Source: Planctomycetota bacterium (GTDB taxonomy: Bacteria; Planctomycetota; Planctomycetia; Gemmatales; Gemmataceae). From it: a stretch of DNA of 41,414 nucleotides. The notes beneath the pieces are model-generated. The model ran no database searches, had not been told where the DNA came from, and saw only the letters and a program-made list of their open reading frames with translations. This document shows positions 1 through 11,100 of this stretch, one piece after another. The translations under genes were made by a program, and so were the position numbers. Within the stretch, counting starts at the first letter, position 1; every line of letters starts with the position of its first letter. The stretch is taken from NCBI GenBank assembly GCA_016195405.1, contig JACPZP010000084.1, forward strand, positions 1 to 41,414. Reading direction: 5' to 3'.

Positions 1-74
1 AACCTTCATATCATCAACGTCTTGCGTCGATGACCTCACCGCCAAAGTGCTGAACTGCGTGAGTCTGTGACGAA

Positions 75-108
75 AAGACAGGACCTTCGCTTGCGAAGGT
101 CCTGTCTT
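75..108 (-). terminator. Rho-independent terminator of the BBP7 gene
   Basis: Arms at 75-89 and 94-108 form a perfect 15-bp stem with a CTTG loop. On the minus strand the second arm runs into a short T-run (TCTTTT). It begins 27 bases past the stop codon of the barrel gene, so it should end that transcript. Confidence 0.8.
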
Positions 109-135
109 CATTCGCCATTTTACTGCAAGATGGAA

Positions 136-1752
136 TTAGTAGTGGAACTCGACGCCTAGATTGAAGGTCTGCACCCACAAGTAGTCGTCGTTGAAGCGGA
201 ACACCGGGCGAACCAGGCCGGTCACGGTTCCGAAGGTCAAGTCCGAGGGAACCTGGCCCGGATTGACGGCGCGGTCAATCTGGGCGCCCGGCCGCGCGAC
301 CGCGTTCCAGAAGAGGAAGGAGTAGCCGAAGCGGAGGCGGATGTTCTTGGTGGCCTCGACGTTGAAGTTCAGGCCGGCCTCGGGAACGAAACCGAAGACG
401 GTTCGCGAGCGGTCGCCGATGTTGGAAGGCAGGGCGAGGATGCCGCCCGAAGCGACTTGGTTGCCGTTGGCGGCCGACAAGAGCGTCGTCGTGCCGTTGA
501 TCTGGACGCGTTCCACGGTGGCGCCGACGCCGATCTTGCTGAACGCGTCCACCGAGAACCAGCGGCGTTCCCAGTGCAGGCTGCCGCCCAGCTGGATGCC
601 GTAGAAGTCGTTGACGGTCTTGAAGGAGTCTTCATCCGCCTCCGTGTCCGGAGGAATGACGGCCGCGCCGTTGAAGGTCAGCGTTCCGGGAATCAGCGGC
701 GTGAGCTGATCGCGGACGCGCAAGCTTTCGGAGAAGCGCATGTAACGGAAGCCGCACAGGGCGTCGGCATGGAAGCCCGAACCGGAATAGGAATGGACGC
801 GGCCGTTGAACTCGATGCTGCCGAGTTCCGAGCCGGCGAGGACGGTGGTCGTGCCGGTGAAGAAGGTGGGCAGCGAGGTCAGGAAGCGGTCTTCGAGGCC
901 GGTGGCGGCGTTGAGGATGGGCCGGGCGATGATCGGATTGCCGTTGGCGTCGGCGGCCGCGCTGAAGTTCACGCTGTTGCCGAGCAGGTAAAAGCCCTGC
1001 GCCTCGACGGAGAAGCGGTTGCCGTCGCCCAGGAACAGGCCGGCGCCGACGTGGATGCCGTCATAGCGATTGAAGTCGAGGTTGCCGCCGAACAAGACCG
1101 CGGTGCCGGGCTGGCCCAGGGCGCCCGGGCTCGGGTCGTTGGCGGCGCCGCTGGTGACCAATGGGGTGTTCAGAGGGCCCGGCCGCACGAAGGCAGCCAG
1201 ATAGTCGGCATTCACCCAGAAGCACTCCCTGCACTCGCGATGGAACTTGACTTCGCAGTCGCCGCCGGCGCACGAGCCGCCGCCGGTGGTGTCAAGCAAG
1301 GGGCCATGCATCATATAGGGAGAGGCGGCGGACGGCTGGTAGACCCCTTGCGGAACGGCTTTGGGCTGTGCGCCTGCGCCGTCGACTTGAACGTCCGCTT
1401 GAAAGGTCCGCGGGGGAAGGGGAAGCTGCGTGGCGGCGGCGCCGTTCACGGAGCTGAAGCCCGGCGCCGCGCCTGGGGCGACGTTGTTGGGCGGATAGCC
1501 GTACATAGGCGCCTGCATGGGCGGCTGCATGGGCGCTTGCATACGGGGGGCGGGGTTATACGGATTGTAGGCGTACGGATTGTAGCCGTATTGCGGAACA
1601 CCCATCTGGGGTCCATAAGGAGGCGGCGCCATCTGCATTTGGGGCCGAACCTGTTGAAAATTCGACCCATCGGGGTAGTTGGCCCACTGCTGGGCGCGTG
1701 CCACCTGGGTTCCGCACAGAAACACCAGGGAACAGAGCAACGGGGTTCGCAT
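136..1752 (-). CDS. BBP7-family outer-membrane beta-barrel protein
   Basis: This is a 538-residue exported protein, probably an outer-membrane barrel or porin-like protein of the planctomycete BBP7 family. The ATG at 1752 is chosen because it begins a clean signal peptide (MRTPLLCSLVFLCGTQVARA) and has AAGGTG just upstream; a GTG 75 bases further upstream only adds a charged tail. Next comes a low-complexity stretch rich in Pro, Gln, Met and Tyr (about residues 25-90), then a four-Cys cluster (CAGGDC and CRECF, near residues 160-180). The rest alternates like beta strands, with the family-like ending GYSFLFW, RPGAQIDRAVNP and a final aromatic residue (EFHY). Domain family and location come from recognised motifs; substrate and pore function are unknown. 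It stands alone, with a terminator at 75-108. Confidence 0.8.
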   Translation of the reverse strand: MRTPLLCSLVFLCGTQVARAQQWANYPDGSNFQQVRPQMQMAPPPYGPQMGVPQYGYNPYAYNPYNPAPRMQAPMQPPMQAPMYGYPPNNVAPGAAPGFSSVNGAAATQLPLPPRTFQADVQVDGAGAQPKAVPQGVYQPSAASPYMMHGPLLDTTGGGSCAGGDCEVKFHRECRECFWVNADYLAAFVRPGPLNTPLVTSGAANDPSPGALGQPGTAVLFGGNLDFNRYDGIHVGAGLFLGDGNRFSVEAQGFYLLGNSVNFSAAADANGNPIIARPILNAATGLEDRFLTSLPTFFTGTTTVLAGSELGSIEFNGRVHSYSGSGFHADALCGFRYMRFSESLRVRDQLTPLIPGTLTFNGAAVIPPDTEADEDSFKTVNDFYGIQLGGSLHWERRWFSVDAFSKIGVGATVERVQINGTTTLLSAANGNQVASGGILALPSNIGDRSRTVFGFVPEAGLNFNVEATKNIRLRFGYSFLFWNAVARPGAQIDRAVNPGQVPSDLTFGTVTGLVRPVFRFNDDYLWVQTFNLGVEFHY

Positions 1753-2040
1753 GTAGCACCTTGGTAAATGGCGATCCATACTTCGGCGATCCAAAGTTCG
1801 CGGGCCCGGCGCATTCCTTGCTGCCACGGCCTTGTGTCATTATCGGAACGCGCTGCCATAAAATGGAACTTCGTTAGGTTCGGCGGAAGCGTTACGTTCG
1901 AAGGGGCTCGCAAAACTGGAAAAGATCGCCTGCGCGGCAAAGCTTCGCAGGCTTGCCAAGTCGATGCGGCGGCAAGTTCCCAATTTGCCTAATCGACCGG
2001 CTGCCAACCGGTCGCCGCAATTCCTCACCCGGCGCGCAAG

Positions 2041-2074
2041 CGAAGGGCCTCGCTCGAACAAGCAAGGCCCTTCG
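2041..2074 (-). terminator. Probable terminator of the giant surface-protein gene
   Basis: Arms 2041-2050 and 2065-2074 pair perfectly over 10 bp with a 14-base loop. It lies about 50 bases past the stop codon of the giant minus-strand gene. There is no clear T-run, so termination is inferred from position and stem strength. Confidence 0.45.
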
Positions 2075-2113
2075 TTGGCGTGTCAGGTTGGCGTGTCAAA
2101 TTGGCGTGTCGGG
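2075..2113. repeat. 13-bp tandem repeat, three copies
   Basis: The units at 2075-2087, 2088-2100 and 2101-2113 share TTGGCGTGTC followed by AGG, AAA or GGG. The array ends 10 bases before the giant gene's stop codon region and directly abuts the hairpin at 2041-2074. Confidence 0.8.
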
Positions 2114-2123
2114 TTGCCGTCGT

Positions 2124-5100
2124 TTAGCGGCGACCGATGGCCGTCGCGGTGAACGTCACGTTGATTACCAAAGATCCCCACGTGATCTGGAACGTGTAGG
2201 TTCCAATCGCGCTCACCTGCAGACCGGTGAAGGTGAGCACGCCGTTGGCCATGGTCGGCGTCGGAATGGTCACGGTCGCGCCGGCCGGTTTGCTGAGGAC
2301 GGTTAGGCTCGCCGGCTTGTTGTAGTTAAGGTCGGTGTTGCCGTTCGAATCCTTCGCCGTCACCGTAATCGTGAACGGTGAGACAATGAGCGGCTGGACG
2401 GGGTTGACGGTCGCAATCAGCGCGCTCGCCGGAAGGAAAATAACCTGGTTAAACGCGACGGAAGTGCTGGGGTTGTGGGTCCCGTCGCCGGCGTAAGACA
2501 CGGTGATCGAGTGGCTGCCGCCCGCAAGCGTCGACGTGGTGAAGGTGGCCTTGCCCAAGGAGTTCAAGGTTCCGGTGCCCAGCGTCGTGGCGCCGTCCTT
2601 GAACGTGATGGTTTGGCCGACCAAGCTGGCGAGCCCGCCGGTGGCTGCAAGAATCGTCGCGGTGAAGGTCACCGGGCTGCCCAGGGCCGCGCTGGCCGCC
2701 GAAGAGGCAACCGTCAACGCCGTGGTGATGCCGATCTTCTCGCTGAGAGGCGCTGACGTGCTGGCCGTGATGTTGGCCGTGCCGGCGTAGGCCGCGGTGA
2801 TCGAATGCGTGCCCGCGGTCAACGTCGCAGTGGTAAAGGTCGCCGTGCCGAGAGCGGTCAGCGTTCCCGTTCCAAGGGTGGTGAGGCCGTCCTTGAACGT
2901 CACGATCTGACCCGTCAAGAGGCTGGCAGGCGACGTGCCGAGGTTGACGGTGGCCGTGAACGTGATCGATTGACCGGTGACGCCCGGATTGGCCGAAGAA
3001 GTCAGAGTTGTCGTGCTCGTGGCTTTAGCGACCACGTAACTTGGGATGTTGCCCGAGCTTGCCAGAACGCTGGCATTGCCCGCATAGTTCGCGGTGATCG
3101 AATGGCTGGCGACCACAAGCGCCGAGGTCGTCAATGTAGCCTTGCCCGTGGCATCCAGCGTTCCCGTTCCAAGGGATGTGGCCCCATCCAGGAAGGTCAC
3201 CGTTTGCCCGGTCAGTGTGGCGGCGCCTGGCGCGGTGATGCCGACGGCGGCCGTGAACGTCACGGATTGCCCGAAGGTCGAGCTGGCCGGCGACGCCGTG
3301 AGCGTCAGTGTGGAGGCGGCCTTCGCGACCGCCTGGGTCACCGTGCCGCTGCTGGCTTGGACGTTGGTGGTGCCGGCGAACGACGCGGTGATCACGTGGG
3401 AGCCCACGACCAAGGAGGAGGTCGTGAAGATGGCCACGCCGGAGGCATTGATCGTGGCGGTGTTAAGGACGGTCGCACCTTCCATGAACGTGACCGTTTG
3501 GCCCGATAGCGAGGAAGGCAACCCGCCCGCCGGCGTCACGGTGGCGCTAAAGCTGACGGCTTGACCAAAGACCGAGCCTGCCGGCACGGACGAGGTGACC
3601 GCGGTGGTGCTGGTCGCCAGGGAGACGACTTCACTCGAGGCCGCGGAGGTGCTGGTCGCGAAGTTGCCTGCGGGCGTTAAGTTGAACACCGCGGTGATGG
3701 AATGAGTTCCCACGCTCAAGGTGGACGTGGTGAAGACGGCGTTGCCCGAGCCGTCCACCGCGACGGCGCCGAGGCTCGTCGCGCCGTCCTTGAAGGTGAC
3801 GCTGCCGACAGGCACGCCGGCGGCCGAGGCGACATGGGCCGTCATGGTCACCAACTGCCCGAAGGAGGTAGTCGGCGGCGCCACGACAAGCGTGGTGGTG
3901 GTGGCCGCCTGGTTAACGGTTTGCGTTAGGGTGGCGCTGCTGATGCCAAAGATCGCATCGCCGCTATACGTGGCCGTGATGGTGTGCGTTCCGGCGCTTA
4001 GGTTGGCCGGTGTGAACGTCACCGGGCCGGGGAGGTTCTGCGGCGCCTGGGGGTTGCCGTCCACGGAGAACGTCACAGTTCCCGTCGGAGTGCCGCCGGT
4101 GCCGCTGACGTCGGCCGTGAACGTCACGGACGTGCCGAACGGGGATGGATTGAGGGAAGAAGTCAACGTCGTGGTGCTGGCGCGGAGCACAACCTGGCTG
4201 AAATTAGCCGACGTGCTGGCGCTGAAGTTGGTGTCGCCCGCATAGACGGCGCTGATGGTGTGCGAGCCCTCGGCCAACGACGAAGTCGTGAAGGTCGCAG
4301 TGGCCACGCCGCCGACGTTGGCCAGCAGCGTGCTCGTGCCGAGGGTGGTGGCGCCGTCCATGAAGGTCAAGGTGCCGGTGGGGACAAACGCGCCGACGCC
4401 CGGCGTAACCGTGACGGTGAAAGTCACCGCTTGACCGGCGCCGGACGGATTGGCGCTCGATTGGGTGATGGTGGAGGTCGTTGCGTGCTTGTTCACGGTT
4501 TGCGCGAAATTGGCCGAGTTGCTGCTGTTGAAGTTGACGTCGCCTGCATAGACGGCCACGATGGTGTGCGTCCCACCCGTAAAGTCGGTCGCACCAGTCG
4601 TGAACGTGGCCACCGCGGTGCCGGCGACATTCGCAAGGCTCACCGTCCCCAAGGTAATTGGCGTGGCGGGAACCGTGACGTCCTTGAACGTCACCAAGCC
4701 CGTGGGCAGGACCCCATTGACGGTCGGAGTGACCGTCGCGGTAAGGGTGACCGCGTCTCCGAATACCGAGGGGTTGAGACTCGAAGTCACCGTGGTTGTG
4801 CTCGTCGCCTTGGTCACGTTGAACACGAGGGCCGCGGAGGTGCTGCCGCCGTAGTTCGCATTACCGGCGAAAACCGCGGTGATGCTGTGGCTGGTTGCGG
4901 TAAGCGTCGAGGTCGTGAACGTCGCCTTGCCGTTCACATCGAGGGAACCGGTCCCGAGCGTTGTGGCCCCGTCCAAGAAGGTGACCGTTAGTCCCACCAA
5001 CGGCGCCGGGTTGAAGCCCGACGGAATGACCGTGGCCGTGAAGGTGACGGATTGGCCGAATGCGGCACTGCTCGACGAAGCCGCGAGCGTGGTGCTGGTG

Positions 5101-8100
5101 GTCGCCTTGTTCACCTGTTGATTGATGGTGCCGCTGGCCGGGGTGAACCCCGATTGATTGAACGAAACCGCGATCGTGTGCGCCCCAATGCTCAAGGGGA
5201 AGGCCGCGAAGGCGTTGGCGGGCAAGGTCGCGACGTTGTTGACCACGAAGGCCGTCTGCGTATCGGCGGCGTTGCCGTCCAACACGTAGGTGACGCCTTG
5301 ACCGTTCAGCGTCCCGGCCCCGGCCTCGGGGGTGAAGGTCGCGATGAAGTTGACGATTTGCCCATAGGACGACGGACTGGCCGACGAAGAGACGGCCATG
5401 GTGACGGAGGTGACTCCGGACCGCGTCAATACGACGCTGGTGCTCGTATAGGAGATCAGGAACTTCGCCCCGCCGATGAAGATGGCGCCGCTGACCGTAT
5501 TGCCGAACGTGCCCGTGATCGTGCCGCCGGTCGTCGTCAGAATCGTGAACGTATCGTTTAGATTGACGCCCGGTCCGACCGTACCGGCCAGCAATGCGGC
5601 GTTGAGATTGATGTTGCCCGTCACCGCGAGCGAGTCGAAATTTCCGACGTCGCTCAGATTGACGAAGAACGTGGTGTTCGCATTCCACACGGCCGAGCCG
5701 CTCGTCAGACTTCCGGTCGGCGTGGCAGACCCGTTGTCGCCTGGGCTGACCTTGCCCGAGGTGAGCGTGGTGATTGTGCCCACGACCCCGGTGCCGCTGA
5801 CGCTGCCGCCGTTCAGGGAAACGTTGTTGATGACGCCGTCGACCTGCACGTCGCCGGCATTGATGGTGGTCGTTCCGCGATAAGTGTTGAAGGCATCCAA
5901 TTGAAGCCGGCCGGCGCCGACTTTGGTGAGCGAAGAGGGCGAAGAGGGCGCGCCGTTATCGGCAAGAGTCCCTTGGACATCCAGGCTGCCGGAATCGACG
6001 CCGATGGAACTATTGGTCGCCAGCAGCACGTTGCCGGTCCAGGTGTTGGCGCCGCTGAGATTGCGCACGGCCCCCGCGTTGCCCGGGGAGACCCCGTTGC
6101 CGTTGAGGGTGAGCGCCTCGTCGGCGACCGTGAAGCCGCCGGCGCCGCCGGCCAACTCGAGCGCGGCGCCCGCATTCACCACGGTGCCGCCGTCGCTGGT
6201 ACCCAGCCCAAACGGATCGGTGATCCTCAGGACGCCGGCGGCAACGGTGGTCGTGCCGCGATAGAGATTGGACTGCGTGAGAACCAACGTGCCCGCGCCG
6301 ATCTTGAACAGACCAAAGCCCGGATCGTCGTCGCTGATCGGTCCGTCGATGGTGAGCGTGTCGGCTGCATTGGCCACGCTGATCGACACGTCGGACGGCG
6401 GAATCGTCGTCGGCGAGAATCCGGCCAGCGAAGTCAGCGTGACGGGTCCCTGCCACTTGTTGTTGCCGCCGGTGTTGAGCAGCGCGCCCGTGCCGAAGAC
6501 GCCCAAGCCCGAAAGCAACAGGGCTTCGTTGACAATCGTGATGCCGCCCTGAATTTGCAGTTGGGCGCCGTCGCGGACGTTGGTGCCGCCCACGTCCGTG
6601 CCGAGCGAGTGGGCATTGGTGATTTGCAAGATTCCCTGATTGACCTTGGTGAAGCCGTCGTAGGTGTTGTTGCCGCCGAGAATCAGCGTTCCGGACAGCT
6701 CCTTGGTGATGCCGAAGCCGGCGCCGGCGTCGTCGATTTTGCCGGTCCCCGTGTTATTAATGGTCAAGCTAGTGCCCGTGTCGACGCCGATGGTCACATC
6801 GCTTCCCAGGGTGATGTTGCCGGTGTAGATGTTGTTGTTGCTGGTGTTGCGCAGGGCGCCGGAGCTGTGGCCGTTGTACAGGAAGCCGTCGCCGTTGAGT
6901 TGCAGCGGTTCGCCCGTCAGGTTCGATTGCAAATTGATCGCGGCGCCGTTTTCGACGATGGTGCCGTCGCCGCCGTTGCTGGGATTGGCGCCCAAAGCGC
7001 TTGGGTTCTGAATGACCAGCACGCCTTCGGCTACGTCGGTAAGACCGGTGTAGGTATTGGCGCCGGCCAAAACGACATTGCCCTTGCCCGCCTTGGTGAG
7101 TTTCGGGTGGGTGCCCGCCGGCAAGCCCGGTGCGTCGGCAATGGTGCCCAGGATGGTCAATTGCGCGTTGCCGACGCCGTTTTGAATGGCTTGGTTGCCA
7201 TTGGCGCTAATCGTCGAGTCCCCGGCTAGGAACACCGGCCCGGTCCAGATCGCGGACCCGCTGAGCGAGCGCAGGGCGCCGGCATTGGGCCGGTAATCAT
7301 CCAAAAAGATCTGGAAGGCGCTGCGGCCATACGTGCCGATGACGATGGTGTTGAGGGTCTGGTTGAGGACCATGTCCGTGACCTGAACGTCGGGCAGGCC
7401 CACGCCGAACCGCTTCCAAATGAAATTGCCGTTCGCTGCGTCCGTAGCTTTGAGTCGATAGACGCCGAGGTCGTTGCCAACAAAGAGGTCGCCGGTGCGC
7501 GGATCGATGATGATCTTGTGTGCCGGCCCAGCGGGCAAGTCGCCGGTGATCTCTTCCCAGCCCGGGGCGCCGTTGATGGAAAGGCCGGCGGTGGTGGTGC
7601 GGAAAATACGGCCCGTTACGGAGGCGTTGGGGAACGACGGGCCTGTGATCACGTACGCCGTGTTGCGGTTCGTCGGATCGACGGCCACGTCCTGGACAAG
7701 GCTCTGGACGTTTCCCTGGTTATCAAAAATTACCTGGTTCAGGTTGTCGGTTCGGTCTACCCAGGTCAGGCCATGATTCTTGGTAAGGAAGATCGAAACG
7801 CTGTCGCTGATGTAAATGGTGTCGGGGTCGTAGGTGTTGACGCCCTTGTCGGTCACCAGCGGGAAGCCCGGATCGGGCTGGTCGGGATTGCCGGGGTCGG
7901 TGGTAAAGACCCCTTGGTAGGTGGCGGCGGCGAACACCGAAACTTCGTAGCGAACCGGCCCGTAAAACGAGATGAAATAGAACAGGTTTTTGGTGAGGTT
8001 CGTGTAGGTATTTCCACCGTCCAACGACTCAAACAGGCCGTTCCCGGTCCCATCGATATCCAATACCGGTGTTACCCGAAGGAACGGGAATGTGTCGCCG

Positions 8101-11100
8101 AGCAAGACGCGCGAGCTATTGACCTTGTCGAGAGCGAACGGGAAATAAAGTTCCCCAACTCCGTTCTGAACGGCCCAAAGGGTGTAGACGGTGTTCCAGC
8201 TCCCTTGGGCGCCTCCCGTGGTCGAGCGCCGCAGGGTGCCGTTGAGGACGTGGAACATAATGTTGGGGTTCGTCTGGTTGATGTGGGCGGCTCCGCCGTC
8301 GCCATCTTCCACGTGAGTCCAGGTGAGGCTGCTGCCGTTGAATATCTCGGTGCCGTTGTCCTGAGTGCCGCCGATAATGATGTTCGGGTTGGTCGGATGG
8401 ACGTCGACGCCGTTGAACGTCGTGATGGCAAGATTGCCGCTGAGATTGGTCCACTTGATGGAACCCGGCGTGGCGTTGTCAAGCCGCCAGACGCCGCCGT
8501 CGTTGCCGATGACGAGCCTGTTGTTGCTGTCCAGCGCCATGCCGTGGGAATCGGCGTGCGGCCCCTTGCCGTCGGCGCCGGTGCCGATGTCGGTCCAGCT
8601 TTGGCCGCCGTTGAGGCTGATGAGGGGCCCTTGAGTAAAGGGATTGCCGACGCCAGCGAGATAGAGAATGTTGTACGTTGGCTGTGGGAGAGCGCTAGCG
8701 AGGCTCGCCCTGGGATCGACGATAAGGACCGTGTCGTAAGACGTCTGTGCGCCAATGTTCGGAACCGTGGTGTTGGGCGACCAGCCGCCAACAATCCACT
8801 TGAGGTTGTTTGCATCCCACGAGATGGTGTTGGTCCGCAGTTCTCTCAAAGTGTTGGCTTTCGCAGCATTGCTCGGGGAGACATTGGTCGGCCAGTCGAC
8901 TGCGGCATAGAGATGGTAGGTTGGCGGCGGCACAAGCTGAAATACCGGGTCAGGCGGGAAGATTTGCGTGCCGAAACCAACTTTAATGTTGCCGGCATAC
9001 GGATAGGTGAACGGGCCTTCCGTGTAACTAAGGGGTTGACCGTTTAGGGTCCACGTCACGCCGTCGTCGAGCGAAATGTAAGTGGCGTTGTTGAATTGGA
9101 AGCCGTCAAAGGAGCCGACGGCGCCCAGAAGGAATCGATTTCCGGCGAACACGGGATCGACGATCACGGCGACGTCGGACCAATCGTCGAATCCGGAAAA
9201 GAACGCGGTGCCGCCGTCGGTCGGCGCGCCCGCTAAGGAGGTGAGATTCGTCCACGAGAAACCGTCGTATTTCCAAATGCCCGCGTTGCCGAATTGCCCA
9301 TTGATTCCAAATTCGGATACGGCCACATAGATGACGTTGGCGTTCAACGGATCGACGACGATCTTGGCGATGGTGCGGCCGACCAATTCATCAAGGCCGG
9401 GATTGCCGGTGAGGAGGGTCCAGGTCTTGCCGCTGTCGATCGACTTCATGATGCCGCGGCCATAGAAGGAATCGCCGGAGTTGTTGGACTCGCCGGTGCC
9501 CATGTAAATGACGCGCGGATCCCTCGTCGAGACCGCGATGGCGCCGGAGAAGATCGTCGGGGCGGGACTCGGATTGGTCGCTATATCGGGAATATTGTCC
9601 GTTATCGGCAACCAGGTCTTGCCGCCGTTGTTGGTCTTCCAGGCGCCGCCGCCGGCCGTGGAAATGTAGATCGTGTTGGGGTCGGAGGGGTCGACGGATA
9701 TGCCGGTGACCCGGCCGGTCACGTTTTCGTTGCCCTGGGTCTGGCCGTTCGCGATCGGCGCCGGCCCGATTTGGAACCAGCTGGTGTTCGGGTTGGCAGG
9801 CGCCGACGACGGGCCGGCGCCATTAAGAGTCAGCGTCTCGCCGGCGATGGTAATGTCGCCTTGCAACTCGAGCGACGCGCCGTTGGCCACCACGGTGCCG
9901 CTGTTGGGTCCAACGGCGCCCAAGGCCGAGCCGTTCTGCAGGTTGACAATGCCCTGGTTGATATTCGTCACGCCGCGATAGGAGTTGGCGCCGGCTAATA
10001 CGAGCTTGCCGGTGCCGGTCTTGGTGATGGAAGAGCCGTTTGGCGCCAGGTTGGCGGCGTCATCGATCGCGCCGGTGATCGTGAAGCGCGCGGTTCCCTG
10101 AATGTCGAAGGTCATGTCGTTTTTCAGGCTCAGCGGACCGCGCCAGAGGTTGTCGTCGGAAAGGACGGACAAAGTGCTGATGGTGGAGCCGGGAGTTGCC
10201 GTGGTGTTGCCGGTGCCGGCGAGAGTCAGGTGCTCGCCCCACATTTGAATGCCCCTGCCGACGCCGCCGTTGAGGCTGGCGAGGACGCCTTGGACTTCGA
10301 GGGCCGCGCCGGCATCGACGGTGGTGCCGCCGGCGCCTGTGCCAAACGCCGTGTCGCTGCGGACGCGGAGAGCGCCTTCCTTGACCTCGTTGGCGCCTGT
10401 GTAGGTGGCGTTGCCTTCCAAGACGAGGCGCCGATTTCCCAGCTTGGCGATGCCGCCGCCAATGACGCCTGCCGGGGTCACCTTGGCGTTAAAGTCCCAA
10501 GCCGTGGTGGGAAATTGCGGATTGCCGCCCTCATCCACGACGATGTCAATTTTGGGGGGGGTGAGGAAAGGCGCATAGCTGACCGTGGTGGTTGTGTTGG
10601 AAATGAGGTTGCCGTTCGTGTCCGCATCGAATTTCTTGAGATTCACCACCGCCGACGTTGGGGTATAGGTGATCGTGATGGTGCCGGCGAACGACACGAA
10701 ACCGGTGTCGATCAACTGCACGCGGTTGGCGTCGGCAAGCGTGCCCAAATAGATCGTCATGCGGTCGGCAGCCGTGTGGAACTGGTAGTTGACGACCATC
10801 GATCCGGCCGTCGTTCCGGGATCGATGATGGTTTCTTTTTGCTGGCTGGGGCCGATGAAGTTTGTGTTGACGTTGATGACCGGCTGTTTCTCCGAAACCT
10901 CGCCGGTAAGCGCCAACTCGTTGATGCTGGAATAGCGCGGCTCGGCCGTTCCGACGCCGGCCTGGGCCATGAGGGTGACGTTGCCCGTGATGGTGTTGTT
11001 GCCGTCCACGCTCAAGAGCGCGCCTTCCTGGCTGATGCCCCCCTGGCTGACGTTGTTGAAGGGGTGGGTGATGCCGCTGCCCATCAGCGTCAAATGCTCG

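Larger units (their letters stand above)
1753..2123. other. 371-bp spacer between the barrel gene and the giant gene
   Basis: No gene is supported here. It holds a 7-bp hairpin (arms 1994-2000 and 2008-2014), the terminator-like hairpin at 2041-2074 and a 13-bp triple repeat at 2075-2113. The barrel gene promoter must lie in its left part; I see only a weak -10-like GATAAT on the minus strand near 1840 and would not call it. Confidence 0.5.

Noticed and set aside
457..1767. Plus-strand frame of 436 codons opposite the BBP7 gene
   Set aside because: Antisense shadow of a gene with signal peptide and family motifs; no ribosome site or recognisable domain.
2124..2430. C-terminal autotransporter barrel in the giant protein
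   Set aside because: The last 100 residues look like another Ig-type domain and end in AIGRR, not in a barrel with a terminal aromatic residue.
2425..5430. Regular repeats of about 300 bp as a possible CRISPR or satellite
   Set aside because: The period is a protein domain and the frame is open throughout; there are no short identical repeats with unique spacers.
7290..9790. Sialidase activity for the Asp-box region
   Set aside because: Asp boxes occur in many propellers; I see no FRIP-type motif or catalytic set.
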